Of a stretch of 64,000 nt of DNA, positions 35,135 to 44,963 are shown in pieces; within the stretch, counting starts at the first letter, position 1, and the number at the start of each line of letters is the position of its first letter. The DNA is from Pseudomonas sp. HN11 (GTDB lineage Bacteria; Pseudomonadota; Gammaproteobacteria; Pseudomonadales; Pseudomonadaceae): positions 3,235,001-3,299,000 of the forward strand of contig NZ_CP089985.1 of the NCBI RefSeq assembly GCF_021390155.1, in the 5' to 3' direction. Made by a program: the position numbers and the translations under genes. The notes beneath the pieces were generated by a model. It was not told the DNA's origin. It did not search any database and worked only from the letters and a program-made list of their open reading frames with translations.

Positions 35135-36595
35135 TCAGGAGTGGAGCGTTTTTGCCGCCGCAAGCAAGCCTTGGAACTTGCGATAACGAGCTTCCAACGC
35201 GGCTTGCTGGGTGGCATCCGGTAAGTACCGCGCCTTTACCCGCATCCCCGCCTGCACCAGCTTCTCCCCCTGCCCGATCGACAGAAACCCCAGTTTCGCG
35301 GCCCCAATGCAGGCGCTCAACTCACTGCCGTGCAACGTGAAGATTTCCCGCTGCAGGATGTTGGCCAGCAACTGCGCCCAGTATTCACTGCGCGCACCGC
35401 CACCTACCAAGGCGCAAGCACCTACGCCGGCACCGGCCGACTGCACCGCGCGCAATGCGTCGAGCAAGCCAAATCCCACCCCTTCCATCACCGCATAACC
35501 GAGCATTGCGGGGGTGCAGTCGTGGCCCAGTCCCATAAAACCGCCGCGCAGCAAAGGATCGTTATGCGGCGTGCGTTCACCCGCCAGGTACGGCAAAAAC
35601 AACGGCGTGGTCAGTGGCACCGGCTGCTTGATCGGCAGTTGTGCCTGCACTTGGTCCAATAACGTTTGCTCATCCTTCGCTCCGGTCAGCCGTGTGACCC
35701 AGCGCAGGCAACTGGCCCCCGCCAGCATCGCGCCCATGGTGTACCAACGATTGGGTAGCGCGTGGCAAAAGCTGTGCACGGCACTGGCCGGGTTGCCGGC
35801 GGCGTGGTCGGTAATTGCCACAATCGCTGCGCTGGTGCCGAGGGTGATGAATCCATCGCCTGCGTTGATCGCGCCGATACCGACGGCGGCCACCGGATTG
35901 TCGCCACCGCCGCCGGCAATCACAACGTCAGTCGATAGCCCTAGGTCAGTCGCCGTCAAACGTGCACTTGCTGCACCGCCCTCAATCAACCTGGGCATTT
36001 GTTCTGGCGCAAGGCCCGTAGCGCGCAGCATGGGGCTGAACCACTCACGGTGCGCCACATCCAGCCACAAGGTACCGGCGGCATCGGACATCTCGCTGAT
36101 GCGCTCGCCACTCAAGCGCAAACGCAGGTAATCCTTGGGTGACAGTACACAGTCGATGGCCTTGAATACGTCAGGCTCATGCTGCTTGAGCCACAGCAGT
36201 TTGGGCGCCGTCAGCCCGGCCATCGGCAAACTGCCGGTGACGTCGGCAAACCCCGCTCCCAGCTGTTGCGCCTGAGCAATAGCTCGAGAGTCGTCCCACA
36301 GAATTGCCGGATACAACACGCGGTCGTCAGCCCCCAGCAGCACCGCACCGTGCATTTGCCCGGACAGACCAATACACGCCACGCGAGTAAACGCTGCATG
36401 CGCACGCAATTGAGCCAGCGCCTGCAAACATGCCTGCCACCACTCTTGCGGTGCCTGTTCGGACCAGCCACTGTGGCGCCGCGACACGCTCAAGCGTACC
36501 CCCGCATGGGCCAGTACTGTGCCGTCGAGGTCCAGCAGGATGGCCTTGAGTTCGGAGGTGCCAAGGTCGATGCCGAGGGAAACGGGACTGCTCAT
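35135..36595 (-). CDS. xylB: xylulokinase (FGGY carbohydrate kinase)
   Basis: 486 residues with the FGGY layout: the phosphate loop IDLGTSELKAILLD at the start, SGQMHGAVLL and WDDSRA as in XylB, VIAGGGGDNPVAAVG carrying the catalytic aspartate region, GGFMGLGHD and the adenosine part ALVGGGARSEYW. XylB phosphorylates D-xylulose; related enzymes take other ketopentoses or pentitols. It is the last gene of the sugar operon, six bases after the LacI gene, so it probably phosphorylates the imported sugar or its ketose. No isomerase or dehydrogenase gene is present here. Confidence 0.88.
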   Translation of the reverse strand: MSSPVSLGIDLGTSELKAILLDLDGTVLAHAGVRLSVSRRHSGWSEQAPQEWWQACLQALAQLRAHAAFTRVACIGLSGQMHGAVLLGADDRVLYPAILWDDSRAIAQAQQLGAGFADVTGSLPMAGLTAPKLLWLKQHEPDVFKAIDCVLSPKDYLRLRLSGERISEMSDAAGTLWLDVAHREWFSPMLRATGLAPEQMPRLIEGGAASARLTATDLGLSTDVVIAGGGGDNPVAAVGIGAINAGDGFITLGTSAAIVAITDHAAGNPASAVHSFCHALPNRWYTMGAMLAGASCLRWVTRLTGAKDEQTLLDQVQAQLPIKQPVPLTTPLFLPYLAGERTPHNDPLLRGGFMGLGHDCTPAMLGYAVMEGVGFGLLDALRAVQSAGAGVGACALVGGGARSEYWAQLLANILQREIFTLHGSELSACIGAAKLGFLSIGQGEKLVQAGMRVKARYLPDATQQAALEARYRKFQGLLAAAKTLHS

Positions 36596-36601
36596 ACGTC
36601 G

Positions 36602-37603
36602 TCATTCCAATCCAATACAGCCACATGAATTGCGCCATTGCAGGGTCGGGGCCAGGCGCACACTCTGGGTCGGCGCGCCGGGCGACGCCATGCGTTGCAA
36701 CAACAGGTTCACCGCCCGGGCGCCCAGCGCCTGGACCGGCTGCGCGATCAGTGTCAGGCGTGGCACGAAAAAGTCGGCCCAGTCGAAGTCATCAAAACCT
36801 ACCAGCGCCATCTGCGCCGGCACGTCGATCCGGGCATCACGCAGTGCATGCATGGCGCCGAGGGTCATCAGGTTGTTGCCGGCCATGATCGCGGTAGGTG
36901 GTGCTGCCAGTCTCAACAACTGCTCCGTGGCCTTGCGTGCGGGCTCGGTGCTGGAGCCGCCATGCACCAGCAGTTGCGGATCAAATGTCAGCCCCGCTGT
37001 ATGCAACGCTGCGCGATAACCCGACACCCGCTCATCGGTGGTACTGAATCCCTCGCGCCCGGCGATAAAACCGATACGGCGGTGACCATGGGCGATCAGG
37101 TGTTGGATCAGCGCCTGGGTAGGTTGCGCGTTGTCTACCCCGACCTGGTCAAACTGTTCGCTCATCATACGGTCCACCAGTACCGCTGGAATCTCGTTGG
37201 CCCGCAGATACTCAAGCGCCTTGGAGCCATTCGAGGGCGCCAGCACAATCCCATCCACCCGCCGATGATGCAGCGCCGTGACCACCCGCAGCTCCTGCTC
37301 CGGGTCATCATGAGTGTCGACAAACAGCATCATGTAGCCGTGCTTGGCGCACTCGGTTTCAATCGCGTGCACGGTCTCGCTGAAGTAATGGTTGGACAGT
37401 GCCGAAATCGCCACGCCAATCGTGCTGGTGCTCGAACGGGCCAGCGCGCGTGCCAAGGTGTTGGGGATGTACCCCAACACCTGGATCGCCTGCTGCACCG
37501 CTTGCACCGTCGCCGGGCTGACTTTGCGGGTGCCGTTCAACACGTGGGACACCGTCGATGTCGACACCCCCGCCCTGCTTGCCACGTCATCCATGGTGAC
37601 CAC
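36602..37603 (-). CDS. LacI-family repressor of the sugar operon
   Basis: 333 residues from a GTG at 37603 with AGAGG nine bases upstream; an in-frame ATG three codons later lacks a well-placed site. The DNA-binding head is MDDVASRAGVSTSTVSHVLNGTRKVSPATV with the hinge NTLARALAR, followed by a ribose-binding-protein-like core (GVAISALSNHYFSETVHAIE ... GFDDFDWADFF). It is placed inside the operon between the binding protein and the kinase. Two perfect palindromes of LacI operator type lie before the first gene at 41163-41207. The inducer is probably the transported pentose or a derivative. Confidence 0.9.
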   Translation of the reverse strand: MVTMDDVASRAGVSTSTVSHVLNGTRKVSPATVQAVQQAIQVLGYIPNTLARALARSSTSTIGVAISALSNHYFSETVHAIETECAKHGYMMLFVDTHDDPEQELRVVTALHHRRVDGIVLAPSNGSKALEYLRANEIPAVLVDRMMSEQFDQVGVDNAQPTQALIQHLIAHGHRRIGFIAGREGFSTTDERVSGYRAALHTAGLTFDPQLLVHGGSSTEPARKATEQLLRLAAPPTAIMAGNNLMTLGAMHALRDARIDVPAQMALVGFDDFDWADFFVPRLTLIAQPVQALGARAVNLLLQRMASPGAPTQSVRLAPTLQWRNSCGCIGLE

Positions 37604-37624
37604 GGCGTTGTTCCTCTGGCTAGA

Positions 37625-38557
37625 TCAATGTTTGCTCGACCACCCGCTGTACGTACCGACGTTGTCACGGGTAACCAGTTTTGGCGTGAGCAGGGTAACC
37701 GCTTCGGAAGGGGCTTTGTCGTTGAGGATGTCATTGCCTACATCGACCGCGGTCTGCGCCATGGCCCAAGGGTCCTGGCTGGCCGACGCCTGGATCTGCG
37801 TGTCGGTCTTCAGCGCATTCTCGATATCCGGCGCACCGTCCACCGAGGTGATCATGATGCCGCTGCGCTTGAGCTGCTTGGCCGCCAGGTCGCTGCCGAT
37901 GGCTTGCGGGTCGTTGATCGCGAACAGGCCATCGATTTTCGGGAAGCGCGTGAGGTAACCCTGCATCACGTTCAGGCCACCTTCGCGAGAACCTTTGCCG
38001 TCCTGGTCGTCGGACAGCACCTTGATATCCGGCGCAGCGGCCAGCGCAGCCTTGCAGCCTTTGACGCGGTCGGTCACGGCGGTGACTTGCGGGCCGTTCT
38101 GGATGATCACATTACCCTTGCCCGAGAGCTTGTCCACCAGGTACTGGCAGGCCAGCTTGCCGGCTTCGACGTTGTCGGTCTGCACGGTCGCGTTCACACC
38201 CTTGGCGTCCACATCCACGGCGACTACGACGATGCCGGCGTCACGGGCTTTCTTGATCGCCGAGGCCATGGCGGACGGGTCGACGGCGTTGATCAGGATC
38301 AGATCAACCTTGGACGAGATGAAGTTATCGATCTGCGAGAACTGCTTGCTCAAGTCATAGTCGGCCGATACCGAAGTAACCTTGACGCTGGGGTTCAACG
38401 CCTTGGCCCGCGCGGTGGCGCCATCAGCCAGGGTCACGAAATACGGGTTGCCCAGCGAGCCCATGCTGATGCCGAGGGCCTTCAACTCACGGGCTTCAAC
38501 GGCTTGGGACATCAGGGCTGCCAAGGCAATGACGGGAAAGATGCGTTTAAGGTTCAT
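37625..38557 (-). CDS. ribose-type sugar ABC transporter, substrate-binding protein
   Basis: 310 residues from the ATG at 38557. A signal peptide MNLKRIFPVIALAALMSQAVEA precedes a Peripla_BP_4 body: LGISMGSLGNPYFVTLADGA, DLILINAVDPSAMASAIKKARDAGIVVVAVDVDA, GLFAINDPQAIG and MITSVDGAPDIENAL, as in RbsB. It captures the sugar in the periplasm for the permease and ATPase encoded just upstream in the same operon. The sugar cannot be named from sequence; the xylulokinase suggests a pentose or pentitol. Confidence 0.9.
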   Translation of the reverse strand: MNLKRIFPVIALAALMSQAVEARELKALGISMGSLGNPYFVTLADGATARAKALNPSVKVTSVSADYDLSKQFSQIDNFISSKVDLILINAVDPSAMASAIKKARDAGIVVVAVDVDAKGVNATVQTDNVEAGKLACQYLVDKLSGKGNVIIQNGPQVTAVTDRVKGCKAALAAAPDIKVLSDDQDGKGSREGGLNVMQGYLTRFPKIDGLFAINDPQAIGSDLAAKQLKRSGIMITSVDGAPDIENALKTDTQIQASASQDPWAMAQTAVDVGNDILNDKAPSEAVTLLTPKLVTRDNVGTYSGWSSKH

Positions 38558-38591
38558 GCGGGTCTCTCTTGTGATTGTTGTAGGAGTGAAA

Positions 38592-39569
38592 TCAAGTCCG
38601 CGCACCGGACTGGCGATAACGATCCAGCGCCACCGCGCCAATGATCACGATGCCCTTGATGATGTATTGCCAGATATCCGACACGCCCAACAGCACCAGG
38701 CCATTGGTCAGTACGGCGATGATCAGCGCACCAATCAACGTGCCGCCAATGGTGCCGACGCCGCCGGTAAAGCTGGTGCCGCCGAGGATCACTGCCGCAA
38801 TCGCATCCAGCTCATAGGATTGCCCCAGTTGCAGGCCGTTGGCGGCGAACAGGCGCGAAGCGCTCATTACCGCACCCAGCCCGGCCAATGCGCCGGACAT
38901 GGCGTAGACGAACAGCAGCACCTTCCACACCTTGATACCCGACAGCCGCGCGGCTTCCGGGTTGCCGCCCACCGAGTAGATCTGCACACCCATTACCGTG
39001 CGGCGCAGGATGAACCACGACAGCGCCACCACGGCCACGGCTATGATCACCAGCCAGGGTACACCGAGCACCGAGTCGTTTCCGATGAAGGCAAACGGCA
39101 GGTCCGGGTTGAATACCGTCTTGTCATCCGCCAGCAGCCGCGCCAAACCGCGCATGGCCGTCAGTGCGCCGAGGGTGACGATAAACGGCGGCAGGCGCAT
39201 GAAAGCAATCAGTCCGCCATTGACCAAGCCCAACAACAACCCGAAACCGATACCGACGGCAATCCCGAACATACCGAACTGCGGCGACATAGACGCCTGC
39301 AACGCCACCACGGCCGACGCCGCGAGGATCGCGCCCACCGACAAGTCGATACCGGCGGTGAGGATCACAAAGGTCATGCCCGCCGCCAGCACCACGTTCA
39401 CCGACGCCTGCTGGGTGATGATCGACAGGTTCTGCACCGTCAGAAAGTTCTCGCTGGCCAGGGCAAAACCCACCAGCAGCAGAATCAGCACGGGCAACAT
39501 GCCGACCGTGCGCATCAACTCGCGTGCGCGTTCAGCTTTACCTATTGTTGCGATATTCAACTCAGCCAT
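38592..39569 (-). CDS. ribose-type sugar ABC transporter, permease
   Basis: 325 residues from the ATG at 39569, overlapping the ATPase gene end by eight bases. It is highly hydrophobic, 8-10 segments, with the family marks [37 protein letters not shown] and [29 protein letters not shown], as in RbsC/BPD_transp_2. It forms the homodimeric membrane channel for the binding protein at 37625-38557. Confidence 0.92.
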   Translation of the reverse strand: MAELNIATIGKAERARELMRTVGMLPVLILLLVGFALASENFLTVQNLSIITQQASVNVVLAAGMTFVILTAGIDLSVGAILAASAVVALQASMSPQFGMFGIAVGIGFGLLLGLVNGGLIAFMRLPPFIVTLGALTAMRGLARLLADDKTVFNPDLPFAFIGNDSVLGVPWLVIIAVAVVALSWFILRRTVMGVQIYSVGGNPEAARLSGIKVWKVLLFVYAMSGALAGLGAVMSASRLFAANGLQLGQSYELDAIAAVILGGTSFTGGVGTIGGTLIGALIIAVLTNGLVLLGVSDIWQYIIKGIVIIGAVALDRYRQSGART

Positions 39570-41094
39570 GGGCAACCACCTGATCGCCACCGGTGGCGAG
39601 GTCAATAATGCGTTCCTGGGAAATAGCCTGGCCGGAGGCGCCGCCGACTTCTGCGACCAACTGACCTTCGCGCATGATCAGCACGCGATCACAGGTGCCG
39701 ATGATTTCCGGCAGCTCGCTGGAGATCACCACGATGCCGACGCCGGCCTGGGCCAATTGATTGATGATGCGGTAGATCTCGGACTTGGAGCCGATATCGA
39801 CGCCGCGCGTGGGCTCGTCGAGAATCAGCACATGCGGTTTGACCTCCAGCAGCCGCGCCAGCAGCACCTTTTGCTGATTGCCGCCGGACAAGGCGCCGAC
39901 ATTGACTTTGCCCGACGCTACGCGAATCGACAGTGACTTGATCGCATCATTGGAGCGCTGCAAAGCATGGCCGCGATCCAGCACACCACCGGCATGCGCA
40001 TCCGGCACACAGGCGCAGACGTTGATGTTGTCGGCCACGCTCATGTCCAGGAACAGGCCCTGGGCCTTGCGGTCTTCGGTCAGGTAGACGACGCCTGCGC
40101 GTATCGCATCCGCCGGGGTGCGAAGTTGAGTGACGGTCTTGCCGACTACTTCCAAGGTGCCCGAGGTGCGTGGGTCCGCTGCAAAAATCAGCCGCGCCAG
40201 CTCGGTGCGCCCTGCCCCAACCAACCCGGCAATGCCCAGCACTTCGCCGGCATGCAAGTCGAAACTGCAGTGGCGTACGCGCTTGCCGTCGGCCATGTCG
40301 CGCACGCGCATCACCACGTTGCCGGGGTTATACGCGGCGTGTTCCTTCTTGTAGAAACCTGACAGGTCGCGGCCCACCATCATTTTCACCAGCACTTCGG
40401 CCGACAGCGCGTCGCGGGTCAGCTCGCCGATGTATTGGCCGTCGCGCAGCACCGAGACGCGGTCCGATAACTCATAGATCTCGGCCATGCGGTGGCTGAT
40501 ATAGATGATCGCCAGGCCCTGGCTGCGCAGCTGTTTGATCAGTGCGAACAGGCGATCGGTCTCGCGGGATGACAAGGGCGTGGTCGGCTCGTCCATCACC
40601 AGGATCTTGGCGTGGGCATGCAGGGCGCGGGCGATTTCCACCAACTGGCGCTCGGCAATCGACAGGCTGCTGACCCGTGTGGCCGGGGTGAACTCGGCGC
40701 CGAGACGTTGCAGCACCTCGATGCACCCCGCCTCCATGCCCTTGCGATCGATGGTCCAGCCGCGCCGCAGTTCGCGGCCCAGGTAGATGTTCTCGGCCAC
40801 ACTCAGGTTGGGGCACAGGCTCAGTTCCTGGTAGATCACGGCGATGCCGAGGGTTTTCGCGGTGGCGGGGTCAAAACCGGTGACAGGCTCACCGGCAATG
40901 CGGATTTCACCGCCGGGGTCGGCTTGATAAGCGCCGGAGAGGATTTTCATCAGCGTGGACTTGCCGGCGCCGTTCTCCCCCATCAAGGCGTGGATTTCGC
41001 CGGGATAGACCTTCAGGCCGACATTCTTGAGCACGCGCAAACCGTTGAAGGTTTTGCTGATGCCCTGCATCTCAAGCAAGGGTTCAAGGCTCAT
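39562..41094 (-). CDS. ribose-type sugar ABC transporter, double ATPase
   Basis: 510 residues with two ABC modules, the RbsA/XylG form. Module 1 has GENGAGKST (Walker A), the signature [16 protein letters not shown] and [10 protein letters not shown]; module 2 has the degenerate [10 protein letters not shown], as usual for this family, then [15 protein letters not shown] and [10 protein letters not shown]. It energises sugar import. It is the first gene of the operon, starting about 70 bases after paired LacI-type palindromes, and is coupled to the permease gene by overlap. Confidence 0.93.
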   Translation of the reverse strand: MSLEPLLEMQGISKTFNGLRVLKNVGLKVYPGEIHALMGENGAGKSTLMKILSGAYQADPGGEIRIAGEPVTGFDPATAKTLGIAVIYQELSLCPNLSVAENIYLGRELRRGWTIDRKGMEAGCIEVLQRLGAEFTPATRVSSLSIAERQLVEIARALHAHAKILVMDEPTTPLSSRETDRLFALIKQLRSQGLAIIYISHRMAEIYELSDRVSVLRDGQYIGELTRDALSAEVLVKMMVGRDLSGFYKKEHAAYNPGNVVMRVRDMADGKRVRHCSFDLHAGEVLGIAGLVGAGRTELARLIFAADPRTSGTLEVVGKTVTQLRTPADAIRAGVVYLTEDRKAQGLFLDMSVADNINVCACVPDAHAGGVLDRGHALQRSNDAIKSLSIRVASGKVNVGALSGGNQQKVLLARLLEVKPHVLILDEPTRGVDIGSKSEIYRIINQLAQAGVGIVVISSELPEIIGTCDRVLIMREGQLVAEVGGASGQAISQERIIDLATGGDQVVAHG

Positions 41095-41162
41095 GAATGA
41101 GCTCCTGGAATTATTATTTTTGTAGTCGAGTGGCCTGACTCTAATTCAGATACATTTGCTTA

Positions 41163-41176
41163 CGCAAGCGCTTGCG
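41163..41176. promoter_or_regulatory. LacI-family operator 1, CGCAAGCGCTTGCG
   Basis: A perfect 14-base palindrome with the central CG usual in LacI-family operators. It lies 69 bases before the ATPase start; its centre is 32 bases, about three helical turns, from the next palindrome. Confidence 0.7.
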
Positions 41177-41195
41177 CCGACCTTTTGTCGACTGG

Positions 41196-41207
41196 TGAAA
41201 CGTTTCA
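41196..41207. promoter_or_regulatory. LacI-family operator 2, TGAAACGTTTCA
   Basis: A perfect 12-base palindrome of the type bound by FruR/Cra and other LacI-family proteins. It could be a second site for the operon's own LacI protein or a site for a global regulator; the half-sites differ from operator 1, which favours two regulators. Confidence 0.65.
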
Positions 41208-41411
41208 TCATGCTTAATTGCGAAAACCGTTGTTTTTTACCTGAAGGTATCCATTCGAAGGTAGTTAGCCTTAGGTCCGCAATCGCGCGCCGAAAAAATC
41301 GTCGAGTTCAAGCGGCAGAAAACCCCGCTCAAAGCTGGCGCAAAGACGCCGGTGCGACCAGATCCAAGGTTACCTGTTCAGCCGGCCATTGCCGGTGCCC
41401 CCCTTGAACGG

Positions 41412-42272
41412 CTACTGCTGGAGCGCTCGGAAACTCCGTGAAATCTCCTCGCGCAGGCACTCGATCAGTCCACGGTGGGTCGCGCTCAGGTGCTCGGCAC
41501 CGCTGACCAATGCCAGTTCCGAAGGCAGTACTGGCGGCAGCTCGGTGCAGATGCGATGGCTGGGCAGTACGGCACTTTTCGGCAGGATACTGATGCCCAA
41601 CCCTGACGTGACCGCTGCCTGGATGCCGGTGAGGCTGTGGCTGCCAAACGCCACACGCCAACTGCGCCGGGCCTTGTCCAAGGTACGAATGGCGCGCTGG
41701 CGGTAGATGCAGCCTTGAGGGAACAGTGCCAGGGGCAACGTGTCGACCTGCAGATCCAGGTCCTCGCTGCACACCCACGCCAACGGCTCCGGCCAACTGG
41801 CGTGGCATTCGCCGCTGCCGGCTTCGCGCTTGACCAGGGCGATATCGATTTCACCGCTTTCCAGTTGCCGGCGCAGGTCGGTGCTCATGCCGCTGACGGT
41901 TTCCAGGCGCGCTTCGGGACAGGCGCGGACAAAAACCGAGAGCATCGAGGCCATGCGCGTGGCGTCGAAATCTTCGGGGACGCCCAGGCGCACCGGCACC
42001 AAGCTGGCCTCGGTGTTCAGGGCATCACGGGCTTCCTGGGACAGGTTCAACAGCCGTCGGGCGTAATGGGTCAGCAGCTCACCCTGTTCGGTGGGGCTGA
42101 CTTGCTGACCGGAACGATCCCGTATCAGCAGCACCTGCCCCACGCTCTCTTCGAGCTTGCGAATCTGTTGGCTCACGGTGGATTGGGTGCGATGAACCCG
42201 CTCGGCGGCGCGCGTGAAGCTGCCTTCGTCCACTACGCAGACCAGGGTTTGCAAGAGTTCGAGATCAAACAT
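41412..42272 (-). CDS. LysR-family transcriptional regulator
   Basis: 286 residues from the ATG at 42272, which has AAGG eight bases upstream; the ATG five codons earlier has none. The N-terminus FDLELLQTLVCVVDEGSFTRAAERVHRTQSTVSQQIRKLEESVG (in sections) is the LysR winged helix, followed by a LysR substrate-binding domain. It is divergent from the dehalogenase/aldolase pair and probably controls it; the inducer is unknown. Confidence 0.9.
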   Translation of the reverse strand: MFDLELLQTLVCVVDEGSFTRAAERVHRTQSTVSQQIRKLEESVGQVLLIRDRSGQQVSPTEQGELLTHYARRLLNLSQEARDALNTEASLVPVRLGVPEDFDATRMASMLSVFVRACPEARLETVSGMSTDLRRQLESGEIDIALVKREAGSGECHASWPEPLAWVCSEDLDLQVDTLPLALFPQGCIYRQRAIRTLDKARRSWRVAFGSHSLTGIQAAVTSGLGISILPKSAVLPSHRICTELPPVLPSELALVSGAEHLSATHRGLIECLREEISRSFRALQQ

Positions 42273-42387
42273 GACAGCGACCTTCATATCGACAATTCAA
42301 ATGTCATGCAGAGACTAATTTAATTTCCAACTGACCACCAGGTTTCCTAAGCTCTGACACTCGTTCACTCTTTGTTGGAGGCGCCCC

Positions 42388-43092
42388 ATGCCGCTCGAAC
42401 AATCCCCTCGTCCGCTGTGGCTGACTTTTGATTGCTACGGCACCCTCATTCAATGGGATGAAGGCCTGCGTGCCGCCGTCGACCGGATCCTTGAGGAAAA
42501 AGGCGAACATCAGGTCGACCGCGAAACCTTGATCGGCGTGTATGATCACCATGAGCACGCCCTTGAACAAACCCCACCGCACCGCAGCTTTCGCACCCTG
42601 GCGGGATTGGGTTTGCAACTCGCGTTGAAGGAACTGGGCTTACCCGCCAATGAGCACGATGGTGCGATTCTGACCGACAGCATCAGCGCCATGCCACCGT
42701 TCCCCGAAGTAGTCAGCACGCTCAAGCAATTGAAGGACCTGGACTACAAACTGTGCATCGTCTCCAACACCGACGATGACGTGATCGCAGGCAACGTGGC
42801 GCAATTGGGTGGCTACATCGACCGGGTGATCACCGCCCAGCAGGCTGGCGCCTACAAGCCCAATCGTCGCCTGTTCGACTATGCCCACGAACAGCTGGGC
42901 GTGAGCCTCGATGAGGTGGTGCACATCTGTGCCAGCCCGCACCTGGACCATGCCGCCGCGCGGGATATTGGTTTTCGCTGCGTATGGATCGACCGGGGTA
43001 CTGGTCGCCGATTACTCGCCGACTACACTCCCGACGCCATCCTGCCAACCCTCAATGGCGTGCCTGGACTGTTCAAGTCCCTGGGCTGGTGA
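42388..43092 (+). CDS. type II haloacid dehalogenase family hydrolase
   Basis: 234 residues. The HAD nucleophile lies in WLTFDCYGTL (D15), motif II in CIVSNTDDD, the lysine in GAYKPNRRLF and motif III near HICASPHLDHAAARDIGF. L-2-haloacid dehalogenases have this layout, but many relatives are phosphatases or act on other carbon-halogen or phosphate bonds. It is followed after three bases by a class II aldolase gene, so a phosphatase or C-X hydrolase in a small sugar or acid pathway is likely. Under the divergent LysR regulator by position. Confidence 0.85.
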   Translation: MPLEQSPRPLWLTFDCYGTLIQWDEGLRAAVDRILEEKGEHQVDRETLIGVYDHHEHALEQTPPHRSFRTLAGLGLQLALKELGLPANEHDGAILTDSISAMPPFPEVVSTLKQLKDLDYKLCIVSNTDDDVIAGNVAQLGGYIDRVITAQQAGAYKPNRRLFDYAHEQLGVSLDEVVHICASPHLDHAAARDIGFRCVWIDRGTGRRLLADYTPDAILPTLNGVPGLFKSLGW

Positions 43093-43095
43093 ACC

Positions 43096-43884
43096 ATGGC
43101 CCATACCTTCACGCCCTCCTCGCTCAGCCCGCGCGCGGGGCGTTTCGACCTCGACAGCCTTGCCGCCATCGAAGCCCGCGTAGAACTCGCCGCTTGCCTG
43201 CAGCTGGCGGCGCTGCATGGCATGGAAGAAGGCATCTGCAATCACTTTTCGGCGACGGTGCCGGGGCATGACAACGTGTTTTTCGTCAATCCGTTCGGCT
43301 ACGCCTTCGAGGAGATCACCGCCTCCGATCTGTTGGTGTGTGATTTTCACGGCAACGTGATCGACGGCGACGGCACGCCCGAAGCCACGGCGTTCTACAT
43401 CCACGCCCAGCTGCATCAACAGCAGCCGCGCATCAAGGCGGCGTTCCATACCCATATGCCCAACGCGACGGCGCTGTGCCTGCTGCAAGGCCCGCCGTTG
43501 TTGTGGCTGGGGCAGACCGCGTTGAAGTTCTATGGGCGCACGGCCGTGGATGAGGATTACAACGGCCTGGCGCTGGATAACCGTGAAGGTCAGCGTATCG
43601 CCGCAACGTTGGGCGATGCCGACATTTTATTCCTGAAGAATCACGGTGTGATGGTGGCCGCACCGAACATCGCCGAGGCCTGGGATGATTTGTATTACCT
43701 GGAGCGTGCGGCGCAGGTACAGTTGAAAGCCATGGCCAGCGGGCAGCCACTCAAGCCGATTGACCCCGCAGTGGCGCAGTCGGCGTATGAGCAGATGCGT
43801 GAAGGCGACCCGGCGAGTGCGCGGGCGCATCTGGACAGTGCGATGCGGCGGTTGAAGCGGTTGGGGTCACACTTCGACCAATGA
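43096..43884 (+). CDS. class II aldolase/adducin family protein
   Basis: 262 residues. The class II aldolase fold shows in LAACLQLAALHGMEEGICNHFSATVPG, the zinc histidines in AAFHTHMPNATAL and the third in FLKNHGVMVAAP. Metal-dependent members cleave sugar phosphates such as fuculose-1-phosphate; others of this subgroup, longer and ending in MRRLKRLGSHF, have unknown substrates. Coupled to the dehalogenase-like gene three bases upstream. Confidence 0.87.
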   Translation: MAHTFTPSSLSPRAGRFDLDSLAAIEARVELAACLQLAALHGMEEGICNHFSATVPGHDNVFFVNPFGYAFEEITASDLLVCDFHGNVIDGDGTPEATAFYIHAQLHQQQPRIKAAFHTHMPNATALCLLQGPPLLWLGQTALKFYGRTAVDEDYNGLALDNREGQRIAATLGDADILFLKNHGVMVAAPNIAEAWDDLYYLERAAQVQLKAMASGQPLKPIDPAVAQSAYEQMREGDPASARAHLDSAMRRLKRLGSHFDQ

Positions 43885-43918
43885 TCCACCCACCAGTTTA
43901 AACCTGGCTCAAGACACA

Positions 43919-44002
43919 AGCGGGCTTGCTCGCGAATGCGCAGTGTCAGTCGATGCATGCTTCACTGATACACCGCCTTCGCGAGTAAGCCCGCTCCCAC
44001 AT
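43919..44002. repeat. REPIN: two inverted REPs
   Basis: AGCGGGCTTGCTCGCGAA (43919-43936) and its inverse TTCGCGAGTAAGCCCGCT (43978-43995, one mismatch), followed by CCCACAT, face each other 41 bases apart, forming a long hairpin. This is the typical P. fluorescens REPIN and lies between convergent genes. Confidence 0.8.
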
Positions 44003-44022
44003 TTGGAATCGTGTCTACCTGG

Positions 44023-44823
44023 TTACTGCGCGTTGGCCTTGGCCGCATCATTGATGATCGCCACCACCCGCGCGGGGTTCGACACCATCACCACGTGAGA
44101 CGCGCCCTTCACATCCACGGTTTCCTTGGAGCCCGCACGGTCGGCCATGAATTTAAGCGCGGCCTCGGGAATATTTTTGTCCGCTGAGCCGTATATGAAG
44201 TAGGACGGTACGGTTTTCCAGGCGGGGTCACCCGACGGCTCCTTCAGCGCGGCTTCGGTGATCGGGCGTTGTCCGGCGGCCATCAACTGGGCTTCCTTGG
44301 ACGATACGTCGGCGGCGAACTGGCTGTTGAACTTGTCTTGCTGGATGTACAGGTCGGTCACGCCGTCCTTGGAGATCACAGGTTTGTCCAGGGTCGGGCC
44401 CAAGGTGCCGCCTGGGTAACGGCCGGACAGCTCAAAGGCGGTCTCGCCTTTTTCCGGGGCGAACGCGGCGACGTAAACCAGCGCCTTGACCTTGTTGCTG
44501 CCATGCACGGCGTTGGAGATCACCGAGCCGCCGTAGGAGTGCCCCACCAGAATCACCGGGCCTTGGGTGTGTTCGACGATGTCGGCGACGTAGTCCGAGT
44601 CGGTCTTGACACTGCGCAGCGGGTTGGCCACGGCGACTACCGGATAGCCTTCGGCCTTGAGGCCGGCGATCACGCCGTTCCAGCTGGAGGCGTCGGCGAA
44701 TGCGCCGTGCACCAGTACCACGGTGGCTTTCTGCGGGGCGGCGAAACTGGCAGTAGCGACACCAAAGGCCAATGCACCGGTGATGAGGGCAGCGGCGACG
44801 CGGGAGAACTTGAAGGTTTTCAT
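44023..44823 (-). CDS. exported alpha/beta hydrolase
   Basis: 266 residues with a signal peptide (MKTFKFSRVAAALITGALAF ... ASFA/APQK), so periplasmic or secreted. The alpha/beta hydrolase marks are VVLVHGAFADASSWNGV (oxyanion region), the nucleophile elbow GHSYGGSVI, an aspartate near YGSADKNIP and the histidine in GASHVVMVSNP. Relatives of this kind (EstC/salicylate-esterase-like, often annotated alpha/beta hydrolase) have broad esterase activity. It is divergent from an AraC regulator, probably its activator. Substrate unknown. Confidence 0.88.
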   Translation of the reverse strand: MKTFKFSRVAAALITGALAFGVATASFAAPQKATVVLVHGAFADASSWNGVIAGLKAEGYPVVAVANPLRSVKTDSDYVADIVEHTQGPVILVGHSYGGSVISNAVHGSNKVKALVYVAAFAPEKGETAFELSGRYPGGTLGPTLDKPVISKDGVTDLYIQQDKFNSQFAADVSSKEAQLMAAGQRPITEAALKEPSGDPAWKTVPSYFIYGSADKNIPEAALKFMADRAGSKETVDVKGASHVVMVSNPARVVAIINDAAKANAQ

Positions 44824-44963
44824 GGACGTTTGCTCCGTTGGGGTTAGCGCTCAAGGCGTTGAACGTGAGGTCATGATGCCAAAGCGCATTTTACATATGG
44901 AGGCTAATAGTCGAATATATGGTGCAGATCGTCTAAAACTATTGATTTGATATCAGGTGATGC

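Larger units (their letters stand above)
41095..41411. promoter_or_regulatory. promoter region of the sugar ABC operon
   Basis: These 317 bases lie between the sugar ATPase gene (minus) and the end of a LysR gene (minus). No gene is supported. They contain two LacI-type palindromes, listed separately, within about 110 bases of the ATPase start; the far 200 bases toward the LysR gene show nothing clear. Confidence 0.5.

Noticed and set aside
36638..38644. 668-codon plus-strand frame opposite lacI and sugar-binding protein genes
   Set aside because: Antisense shadow; compositional bias and no recognisable domain, whereas the opposite strand encodes clear families.
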